This document shows, in pieces, positions 25,057-36,700 of a DNA stretch of 64,000 nt (position 1 is the stretch's first letter; each line of letters opens with the position of its first letter). The DNA comes from Petrolisthes cinctipes (lineage: Eukaryota > Arthropoda > Malacostraca > Decapoda > Porcellanidae). Location: contig JAWQEG010001329.1 in the NCBI GenBank assembly GCA_033782935.1, positions 148,501 to 212,500 on the forward strand, given 5' to 3'. The position numbers and the translations under genes were made by a program. Under the pieces are notes generated by a model, which did no database searches, was not told the DNA's origin, and saw nothing but the letters and a program-made list of their open reading frames with translations.

Positions 25057-27792
25057 GCTATTCCACCAGAAATAACTCCAAGCACACGGTAACACAGCTC
25101 AATTCAAAATGGCGGTGTGAGTGTGAGTGTGTGTGTGTGGTCCGACTACCCGGGGTTGCCACATCAATTTCTTTACATATTACAACCTATACAAATTGTG
25201 TTATCAGTACCGTCTAGGTTATAATAAACATTTTCTATGCACTCTCTATCTCGTCAAAGTAAGTCTGGTTTTACAGTAATTATTCTTAAGTTCACTGTAT
25301 GGTTTGCGGTTACTATGATACTGGTTACCACAGACCTGGCATCATGTTCTTGTATAAGGTGCCATTATCTACCACCAAACATCACTCAATATACATGAAA
25401 ATAGTGTTTACAGTAAGCTATTGCCTTATAAACTGTTCATTGTAATATTACTATGCTCGAATCCAAATTAAACTTGTTAATTGGCAAACGTCTTATATGA
25501 AAGAGGTTGTAAATAAATGTCATCATGGCTAATCTGGCATCTTTAGTATGTGTTTTGTCGCTCCATTGGAGTAATTGTTATCATTCAACTAGTAAAAATT
25601 ATTCGCTTTATTGATTGACCCTTTGATCTCTATTTAGCCCATTAACCTCTACCATACAACTATTTAGCCATTATCATATACTATCAGAAACATTTACAGC
25701 TCCACATAGATTGAACAAAGAAATATGAAAGACATTCTTAGACTCCTGGAGCATTCTGGTCCTCCAAGAAAACACACCAAGGGCAATGATCGATACTGCG
25801 CCTGCGCTTATGGACCCACGCCACCCTTACCCTCTCATCTCATTGATCCAATCTTAAATCGATATATTTCATAGATATTTGAAAGATACATCGCACCTTC
25901 TTTTATAATGGCCACTGGTGCAAGACGTAAAAATAAAGGACCAAAATCGGCAGCTCTGTGCCTACAGAATATGTAAATTAAGCACTAATTAGAATGTTAT
26001 TTTGAGTGATAAGCGCAGTGATATTGATGTTACAAGGTAATTACTCATTACGCCGCTAAAAGTAATAAATATAATATCACAGTCAGTAATCCAAGGTGGC
26101 CCTATTGAAGCACCGTTAAAAAGCCAAAGCGTCCTCCCCAAAATCCAAAGCGATAAAAAAAATATCAACAAACTCCGTTGGAAAAGTGGAATATCGTCTC
26201 TGGCAGACCGTGTCACCGCAATCACATAAATACTAAAAACAGTAGTGAGTAACAGTAGTACACTCTAGGGAATAACTAAGCAAAACTGACAACCTGGCAG
26301 TCCATAGAAGTTTTCCCAACATCTTGAGATTTTGAATAACATCTTTAGTTCTTGAAAATTTTGATCGAAAATTGACCATTTCTGGGATTTTTGGTCCATA
26401 TGTAAATAAAGGAAAATTTCATGTAATTATAATTATAAACAATAAAACAAAATTATATCTAGCTATATTATTGTATGTGCAAACAGCTACTGGCTTGCTA
26501 TAAGGTTAAAGTATTAAGGTAACTGGTGTTGGCTGATGGTGGGCAGCAGGTCAGTGTTGTGGGCCACAGGAAGTAGCCACTGAATATTGTAGATTATAAT
26601 GATAATATAATGCAGAGCTTATAGCATCGCAGTAGAGAGGAAACAATAATAATAAAACTAACCTATATTATACCTGACGTAAAGTTTAAATAACAAACCT
26701 CTGGATTTCTTTAAGACTATTTGGTTAATAGTATTGGGAATTTCATTATTATTCAGCTGGTAATGGTAACCCTGGTCTTGGAGTGACTGTATAAATAGTA
26801 TTTGTATAGAATATTGGACACTAACTATATAACCTATTATAGTATTTCAAAGTAATAAATTCGTTTGAGGAGGCGAAAAAGTTTGTGACTTTAAATTAAA
26901 GAGTCAATAAAGGAAGTTACTTATCATTTTCGGTGATTTTCCTTCCTAGTTACAGTATATTGATTGAAGGTTGTTTATGTATTTTGAAATCCTATCCCAG
27001 TGTGACTGTTGCCTACATTTTTACCTGGTTTGATTTCGCACACTATGTTTGCCCTGGTTTGGTCCCGGTAATTAATTATGTCCTGGTCCAGATCAGGTTG
27101 AATTAGGTTTGGTCAGGTAAAGTTAGACTAAATCTTAACAAAAAATAGCAGTTTAAATAAATAGGATGTTATATAAAAAGTTTGGGAACAATTGATTTAA
27201 ACCATATAATTTAATAAATTTATATTATATCACCTAAAAAATATTTATTGTTACCTTTTTCTTTTACAGTTTTGGTATACAATATGTTGCTGTATTGTAA
27301 TGTTGTCTAATTTTACTATCTGAATGACATGTTAATGAGAGATTCTTTTGTTGGTGAATTGGAAGGTGTTTTATTCCTCCAAACTGTACCATAAATCACA
27401 TCCCAAATGAGTTAGGCCTGGGACACAATGGTGCTTTGTGTCGCCACGCAAGGACCACTCGCACTTGTCACGCTGTAGCGGGGACGTGAAGGCGAAGAAA
27501 GACCAGAATGGTAGACAAGAGATTTATTACCATACAGTTTTGGTAATGACTGTCACCTTCTTCAATGGTGAATAGTCAAAGGACGAATCGTGTTGTCTCT
27601 GTGTGGTGATCACAAAGCACCTGTGTGTCCCGGGCCTAACACTGTAGTGGTCTATATTGTGGCATAGTTTGGAAGAATCCGTAACCTTCCAATTTACAAA
27701 CATGAGAATCTCTCCTTAATACCATATTCTTTGTCTATTTAACTAAAGCCAGAACCAAAAGAGCAGGAATTTTTGGAAAGAATAACAATATA
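25057..27792. other. Divergent intergenic region between the NonA-type gene and PIGS
   Basis: The two genes are transcribed away from each other, so both promoters should lie here. A (GT)n-like tract lies at about 25110-25139 just upstream of the NonA-type start. A GCGCCTGCGC palindrome-like word at 25798-25807 resembles an NRF-1 site. Partial GGTCCCGGTA-type repeat words occur near 27060-27115. No coding exon was recognised. Confidence 0.45.
27332..27720. mobile_element. Nested palindromic MITEs
   Basis: The outer inverted repeat pairs TTAATGAGAGATTC with GAATCTCTCCTTAA, plus GAATTGGAAGG with CCTTCCAATTT. An inner inverted repeat at 27411-27640 pairs GTTAGGCCTGGGACACA with TGTCCCGGGCCTAAC, and GTGCTTTGTG with CACAAAGCAC. 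The inner element appears to have inserted near the middle of the outer one. Both are short and non-coding. Confidence 0.6.
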
Positions 27793-30700
27793 ATGAAGAA
27801 GGAAGGTGAAGGTGAAGACCGTGAAGGTGCATTGGCTGCTGCTGGGTTTGCTGTGGTATTAGTATTGGTGGGATTACCAGTATGGTGGTATACAACTACC
27901 GTATATCGTGCTACATTACCATATGCCACCATAGAACAGTTATCACATCAACTACGACATCACACTGTTGGGTTGGATGTTGTCGGACAAGTACGAGCAT
28001 CATTCAAGGACGACTTGGAGACAAAACTTGAGTCTATGCGTAAGATTTTTCACATTTGTAATAATTAAGATGTTTGTAATAATTAAAACCCTGTAGTAAT
28101 CTTGCACTTGTCACTTTGGAGAAGAAACTCAAGTCTATGCACAAGATTTTCATATTACTTAATGTTTGCAATAATTAAGAGTCTGCAGTAACCTGTTATT
28201 TTGGAGATGAAACTTGAGTCTATGTGCAAGATTTCTGTATTTTTTTATGTATGTTTGTAATATTCAAGAGCTTGTTTTTCCTCATCAATTCATTTCCAGT
28301 TAATGAGTGTAATATTATATGGTGCAGAATCTGTCAAGTTTCTACTGACTCATCGGCTGCCAACAAGAGAAGAACAAACCCTCCTGAAATCTACCCACCA
28401 GTCCCTAAGTGATCTGGATTTGAACCTGAGTAACAAGATACACGTAGCCAATGGTAACCTGGCTGTGGTGGTTATGGAGGAAGGAAATAACAACAATATT
28501 ATGGATAACAGTAGTGTCATTGTTGGAAGGCAACGAATCATCTTTGTCACTCCCAATGCTGGTAAAACCCCTGTTAGTTGTTATATCTATGCCATACTGT
28601 ATAGTACTATGGTTAAATGTTAAAGTTCAAGTTAATCTCTGTTAGCTTATCAATAATCTAATGTGAAAAGCCTGGTAAGATGTCTAAAGGGCATCTTTTT
28701 GTTACAGTTCAAAACATAAGAAGAAACCTTGTGCAAGACATTTTTCCTGACCCTAGTCCTGCTATTACTATGTATATTTAATTGATATTCTTCCTGATAA
28801 CAGACATTTTTCCTGACCCTAGTCCTGCTATTACTATGTGTATTTAATTGATATTCTTCTTGATAACAAAAAATTAAGGGGAGAGTATACTTTTGGTATA
28901 TTGGAGAACCTTGATTCCTCTAAAGTATGCCAGGAAACAGGACCAGGTTAGCAAAAATAATGGTGTCTTGTTGCTTGGAATAGTTTGGTGCAATCAGCTG
29001 CTCCAGATTTACCAGCAGTGTATCTCCCCCTTAAGGAGTTTTAATTGTGTGTCAGACTTGGGAGTGTTGGCAAGTGTGGTACGAGGAATGGTGATGGACG
29101 TCCTAGCCAGTAAGAGAGCACATGTAGCCAGACCTTTACACCAACTACCTGGACAACATAAACAGGAGGCTATGAGACAGGTTTGTACACATACACACAC
29201 ACCAGTTACCAAACCTTACAGACGTACTTTATTGTGTCTATTATATATTGCAATTACCCACTGAGCCAAGATATGATGTAACCTTATCACTGATGGGTTA
29301 CATACATTATTTACATTATTGTATTTCTTGTATAATACAGGTACCCACTGAGCCAGGATATGATGTTACCTTAACACTGATGGTGCCTGAACCTCATCGC
29401 ACTAAGGTCAACTGGGATGCCAAGGCTGCAGTAGATGGTAAGATCACTTCAACTTATTCTTAAGACCTTTCAAGGAAAAGGAAACCAGTCACTTTTTTTT
29501 TTTTTTTTTTTTTTGGTGTTCATACAGACTAAGTGGTCTACTGATCCTGTGTTTTGGTAGATTCTCTTTTTGGTGAATTGGTAGTCTACTCATTCCTTCA
29601 AATAATGCCACAAAACAGATCCCTTATTAATAACATTAAGGTTGTCTATTTCCTGGCATAATTTGGAGGAATCAGTAGCCCTCCAGTTTACCAAAAAGAG
29701 AATCTCCCCTTAAAAGGATAATGATAAATTTATTCATCTTACTGTATATCTATGACTTACAGTATGTTATAGCTTCTACATTACGGTACTGAATTAAATT
29801 GTATATCCAACAGAATACTTGGGTCCTGTAGTACGTCAGCTGGAGAGTGTAGCAGTGGTTAGTGTGAGGTCACAAGTGTTATACATGACAGGTCTGAGTG
29901 TAACACCAGAGTGGTCACCTCATCATCAACACTATGCACTCCCTCATCACCAACTCCCTCTCACCATTAATGCTATTGAGGCTAAGCTGGGTACTATTAT
30001 ACAGTATTTCATTCATGTTACCGTTATTTACAGTGAAATTTTTTTATTTACTGAGGTTAGTGATATGATATATATACTGTACTATGCACTCCCTCATCAC
30101 CAACTCCCTCTCACCATTAATGCTATTGAGGCTAAACTGGGTACTATTATACAGTATTTCATTCATGTTACAGTTATTTACAGTGAAATTTTTTTATTTA
30201 CGGAGGTTCTATCAATCTATATATAGATCTGACGCCTCGTCCCCTCTGGGAACTTCCCCCAAGGGGGTGGCCACGGCAGAAGTGTTTCCAGTTTTCCCTG
30301 TTCCAACACTCCCTCCTTACTTGGTCAAACCCTACTCTGCCCCTCACATTTCTCTCCCTCACATACTCTTAAGCTCTGTTCTGCCATCTAACCGGAGGTC
30401 TGCCTCTCACACCAGGTTCCACAACTTCACTTCCATACACCTTCTTTACAAACTCCTCACCTTGCATTGTCTCCACATGTAAAAAATCACCTCAATGTAT
30501 TATGCTTCACCCTCTCAAATACCCCACACTCAATACCAATTGCCTTCCCACTCATACACACTTTCATTACTTTGTCGATCCCACCTGGTAGGGCCACATG
30601 CTTCTCTCGAGTAACTCATTTCCACTGCACCTATTCTAGACTGATGAGCCCAATACTAACAGTGTTAGCTATCGCGCAGCTTTCATCTCAACCTTATTGG

Positions 30701-33700
30701 TTACAATCCTGCCACTTCACAAAGCAGTGATAATGATATGATATACTATGCACTCCCTCATCACCATTAATGCTGTTGAGGCCAAGCTCGTATTTTTATA
30801 CCGGTATTATAATTCTGTTATATTGTCCACAGGATCGTTTGTGTGGACTCGACCATCACTACACTTTGTTGTCTATGTACCAAGAGAGAATCAGATGCCA
30901 TTGGTTATACACTCACCTGATGGTACACCTCTCACTACTAATAGGTGTGTATAGTATATAGTATAGTAAAACCTTATTATTCAGTGTACTGGGGATACAG
31001 ATGTGAAATGCACCATGTAAAGTGAATGTATGGGTCATATGCAAGAACATTTCTAGTGTTGGCAAAGCCTTGGTCCCGCTTCAATGGCTTGGTATTGTGT
31101 CTATGCAGTCATCATACCGGTAATACACCTTCATCAGCACTATGAATGTTCTTGAATACGGCCCTATGTTTGAAGACGTCTTTGTTCAGGGCACTTATTA
31201 TTATTTTTATTTTATTTTTTTTATTGCTGTTAATAATATTATTATTATTATTATGATTATTATGATTATTATTAATATATTGTCATTACAGTTTCCTGGT
31301 TCCACGTTGGGGTGGAGTAATGATCCACAATGTTCCACCTGTTGACAATACCAACACCACCACTACTGCTGCTATGAGTCCTCGTTACCTCACTTTGGAT
31401 TCACATTGGGTGATGAGTACAGTAATCACTCACCTTCACCACCTTCTACCCATCCCTACTCTGGTAAGTACAACACTGGTATCACTGTATTACATTCACC
31501 TAGGACAGTAAGTTATACACTTCATTTTTCACTTGGTCCTTCACTGAAAACCACCAAATCTTTCCTCAGTAGTTTTTTTGTTTGTTTTTCAATACCATAA
31601 AGGCTGAGTGATCTACTTGGCCTGTGTTAATTAAAGGACAAGTGTTACATGTGTTGGTGCACAGTAATATCAAGGGGTGGAACATATTTTCTAACTCATA
31701 TTTTGGCCTTCAGAAAGAGACACCTGAAGTGAAGTTGTTGGCTCCCACATCACCATATCAACTAACTGAATGGCAGGTTGATGCCTTGGCTCGTGCCCGT
31801 GTCTCTGCCTACCTTGCCAACATACGTACAACACTACAGGTAACTACAAATAGTAACCAGTAACAATGCTTTACATTCCATCACTTCCTAAAGACACTGG
31901 CACTGAAAAGGTCAGCAACAGCGCAGTCATAAAGGTATAATTAAATGAGTTTTCCCTTCACAGTCTCTGTGTGAACTGGTTGGAGAGATCAGCAACATGG
32001 TAATCAGTGATGAGGTTGGAGGATGGGTATGGGGTGCAGTAGAGGAATGGGGAGAATGTGGTCATGCTGCCAGGGAAGGAAGACTTCAGGAAGCTACACT
32101 ATATTGTACCAGATCCTTCACACAGGCTGATGCTGCATTCTTCCATCCATCTATGTTGGCTCTACTCTATTTCCCAGACAATCAGAAGTAAGTCACATTA
32201 CTGTGCTGTGTGTACTGTTCAATACAACAGTGTATAAAAAAAGTACCACTCTCTATAGAGCATTTGATTGATATATCTATAGCTCCGACGCCTCGTTCCC
32301 TCTGGGAACTTCTCCCAAAGGGCTGGCAGAAGTGTCTCCAGTTCTCCCTGTTCCAACACTCCTTCCTTACTTGGTCAAACCCTACTCTGCCCCTCACGTT
32401 TCTCTCCCTCATATACTCTTCCACTCTCTGTTCTGCCATCTAACTGGAGGTCTGCCTCTCACACCAGGTGCCACAACTTCACTTCCATACATCCTCTATA
32501 CAAACTCCTCACCTTGCATTCTCTCCACATGTAAAAACCCACCTCAATGTATTACGCTTCACCCTCTCAAACACCCCACACTCAATACCAATTGCCTTCT
32601 CACTCATACAACATCTCTCATACACACTCTCATTGCCTGTACTTTCTCCATCCCACTTGGTAAGGCCACATATGCTCCTCTCACGTAACTCATTTCCACC
32701 GCACCTATTCTAGACTGATAAGCCCTACTTCCATGTCCATGTCTATGACGCATATGTACTCAGTGTTGGTACTTGGTAGGATTATACTATTTCTTAGTTC
32801 CCTTTTCACTTCCATACTCACACTTCTATCCTTCATAATCCTTCCCAGTGATCCTATGACCTGTCTACCCCTCACTGCTCTCTCCCTAGTTTCTCCTTCC
32901 ATACTTCCATGTTTACACAGAACAGTACCCAGGTACTTAAATTCCTTCATTTCCTCCATCATCTCACCCCCTAGAGTTATCTCACATTTAGTCCCAGGTG
33001 GTACTCCCACTCTGTAAGGTGTGGCAAAGTCAAACACTTCAGTTTTTGCCCTCTCAAATACCATCACCTTACTTTTCCCACATTCACCTTCAGTTTCCTT
33101 CATTTACACACAGACTGAAACTCATCCACCACCCTCTGTAACTCTCTTTCACTCTCAGCCATCAACACAGTGTCATCCACAAATAAGCTTGCCAACAAGG
33201 ACCAATTTACTCCATTCAACCTCAGCTTTGCCCCCAGGCCACTCACTTTGGCCTTCACCTTTCTCATACAACCATCCATATATATATTGAACAGCCATGG
33301 TGACAGGACACACCCCTGTCTCAGCCCTACACTAATATAAAAATTTTCACTTAGATCACCCTCTACCTGCACACATGCTGGTGCTCTGCCCAGGGGGGCT
33401 GACTTTATTCTCTGTGAAGATTAGCCATCCCCCACAGGGCTAGAATCTAGAATAAAGATCGTTGTAGGATCTGGTCTTTTTCTAGTGGATTTGACGAGAT
33501 CTGCCCACATGGATTAAAAATCCACGTGAGGTGTACTACAACCGGAGTTTTTTTTTTTTTTTTTTTTTTTTTCCCTGACTGCTGTGTGGACTGCCAGCAC
33601 ATGGGGTTCATTATCCCTTTACATGCAGCAGTCTAAACTCCCTCCCCCTTATGGTCCTTTCAGGGCTGGTCTCATGGAAGGTGCAGCCCCACTTGTAGCT

Positions 33701-36700
33701 CTTGTGGTAACGTGGACTTGGGCCCACAGCACTGGCTGTGGGATCAAAGACCTTCCCCCCAATCTCCCTGGCAGTCGGAGGCCACCTGACTCCCTGGTCC
33801 AGTAAGCTCTGGTCCCATTTCCCTGGGATGTGGTTTAGTAGCCCAGGCATATAGGGCCAGCCCTTCCTTTAATTTAATTTGTTTTTTCACTACGACCAGA
33901 GTGTACCAGGGGTCTGTGGGGCAGGAGGCCATTCTGCCCGGGAGAACATCAACAACAACATGCTGGTGCCTCTGCATCAAAAGCCTCAATGCCTTTCAGC
34001 AAACACCCCCTAACACCATAAATCCTCAGTACTTCTGTCATAGCTCTCCTATCAACCCTATTGTATGCCTTCTCCAAGTCCATGAAGGCAGCATACAACT
34101 TCCTTCCCTACCCAATATATTTCTCCACTGTTGATTATATTGCAAATGTCTGGACCACACAGCCTCTACCCTTTCTGAATCCTACCTGCTCCTCACTAAC
34201 TTTATTCCCTGTTACTTCAATCAGTCTTTTAGTAAGGACCTTTCCATACACCTTCCCCGGTACACTAAGAATGCTTATTCCCCTATACCTACCACACTCA
34301 TTCTTATTCCCCTTTCCCTTATACAGAGGCACAATTATGGCTCTCCTCCAATCCTCTGGCACCTCTCCCTGCCTCTAAGCCAACATCCACTCCACCACTA
34401 CCTCCCCCATCTCTTTAGCATTTCAGCAGTTATCTCATCCACCCCCGGTGCCTTTCCCATCTTCAACTTTCCTATTGCTTTCTTAACCTCTTCCCTTCCT
34501 AATTTTCCCTCTACACCATGTCGTCTACCACCTGCCTCCATCCCCATGCATGTCACCAACGCCTTTTCTTCCATCTCATAATTCATCAAATAAATGAAAA
34601 TGCCTCTTCCACACTTCCATTCACAGTGACTCCATCCTCTCTTTTCATTCTCACGCTGCCAGACTTTTCTTCTCTTTCTCTTTTTACCTCCTTCCAGAAT
34701 AATTTCTTGTATTCTCTAAACTTATCACTCAGTATCCTGCCAAACTCCTCATCCACTCTCCTTTTGCTCTCACTTACTATCCTCTTCACTGTCTCTTACA
34801 TACATTGTATTCTCTCTTCCACCTCCTCTGCAGTGTTCTCCTATATGCATTCTTTTCTTCTCTACTGCATCTTTCACTTCTGAACCATCATGCACTCCCT
34901 TTCTTGCCCCTCTTCTGTGTCTTGTATCCCACTATCTCTGCTGCTGTCCTCATCACTAGTGACTTAAACATTTCATACAAGGGCCCAGTGGGGCTGACTT
35001 TGTTCTCTGTGAATATTAGTTATCCCCCACAGGGCTAGAATAAAGATCGTTTTAGGATCTGGTCTTTTTCTAGTGGATTTGACGAGATCTGCCCACATGG
35101 ATTAAAAATCCACGTGAGGTGTACTACAACCGGAGTTTTTTTTTTTTTTTTTTTTTTTTTCCCTGACTGCTGTGTGGACTGCCAGCACATGGGGTTCATT
35201 ATCCCTTTACATGCAGCAGTCTAAACTCCCTCCCCCTTATGGTCCTTTCAGGGCTGGTCTCATGGAAGGTGCAGCCCCACTTGTAGCTCTTGTGGTAACG
35301 TGGACTTGGGCCCACAGCACTGGCTGTGGGATCAAAGACCTTCCCCCCAATCTCCCTGGCAGTCGGAGGCCACCTGACTCCCTGGTCCAGTAAGCTCTGG
35401 TCCCATTTCCCTGGGATGTGGTTTAGTAGCCCAGGCATATAGGGCCAGCCCTTCCTTTAATTTAATTTGTTTTTTCACTACGACCAGAGTGTACCAGGGG
35501 TCTGTGGGGCAGGAGGCCATTCTGCCCGGGAGAACATCAACAACAACATGCTGGTGCCTCTGCATCAAAAGCCTCAATGCCTTTCAGCAAACACCCCCTA
35601 ACACCATAAATCCTCAGTACTTCTGTCATAGCTCTCCTATCAACCCTATTGTATGCCTTCTCCAAGTCCATGAAGGCAGCATACAACTTCCTTCCCTACC
35701 CAATATATTTCTCCACTGTTGATTATATTGCAAATGTCTGGACCACACAGCCTCTACCCTTTCTGAATCCTACCTGCTCCTCACTAACTTTATTCCCTGT
35801 TACTTCAATCAGTCTTTTAGTAAGGACCTTTCCATACACCTTCCCCGGTACACTAAGAATGCTTATTCCCCTATACCTACCACACTCATTCTTATTCCCC
35901 TTTCCCTTATACAGAGGCACAATTATGGCTCTCCTCCAATCCTCTGGCACCTCTCCCTGCCTCTAAGCCAACATCCACTCCACCACTACCTCCCCCATCT
36001 CTTTAGCATTTCAGCAGTTATCTCATCCACCCCCGGTGCCTTTCCCATCTTCAACTTTCCTATTGCTTTCTTAACCTCTTCCCTTCCTAATTTTCCCTCT
36101 ACACCATGTCGTCTACCACCTGCCTCCATCCCCATGCATGTCACCAACGCCTTTTCTTCCATCTCATAATTCATCAAATAAATGAAAATGCCTCTTCCAC
36201 ACTTCCATTCACAGTGACTCCATCCTCTCTTTTCATTCTCACGCTGCCAGACTTTTCTTCTCTTTCTCTTTTTACCTCCTTCCAGAATAATTTCTTGTAT
36301 TCTCTAAACTTATCACTCAGTATCCTGCCAAACTCCTCATCCACTCTCCTTTTGCTCTCACTTACTATCCTCTTCACTGTCTCTTACATACATTGTATTC
36401 TCTCTTCCACCTCCTCTGCAGTGTTCTCCTATATGCATTCTTTTCTTCTCTACTGCATCTTTCACTTCTGAACCATCATGCACTCCCTTTCTTGCCCCTC
36501 TTCTGTGTCTTGTATCCCACTATCTCTGCTGCTGTCCTCATCACTAGTGACTTAAACATTTCATACAAGGGCCCAGTGGGGCTGACTTTGTTCTCTGTGA
36601 ATATTAGTTATCCCCCACAGGGCTAGAATAAAGATTGTTGTAGGATCTGGTCACTTTCTAGTGGATTTGACGAGATCTGCCCACATGGATTAAAAATCCA

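Larger units (their letters stand above)
33465..36640. repeat. 1588-bp tandem duplication (SINE 3' half + LINE segment + SINE 5' half)
   Basis: Sequence from about 33465 to 35050 is repeated about 1588 bp downstream, with no difference noticed in the reading frames or in the 25-base T-tract. The junction falls inside SINE-like copy B. Confidence 0.85.

Noticed and set aside
24773..25092. Plus-strand Pro-rich and Ser/Thr-rich frames across exon 1 of the NonA-type gene
   Set aside because: They are antisense shadows of the GC-rich Gly/Arg repeat coding region on the minus strand.
29258..29300. Upstream copy of the exon 4 start as an alternative PIGS exon
   Set aside because: There is no AG acceptor in front and no donor of its own before the next stop; treated as a duplication relic.
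33584..33805. Repeated identical open frames in the SINE-like copies (also 35172-35393 and, on the minus strand, 33611-33850 and 35199-35438)
   Set aside because: They are identical only because of the 1588-bp duplication and recur in diverged form in other SINE-like copies with breaks. They show no protein family features.
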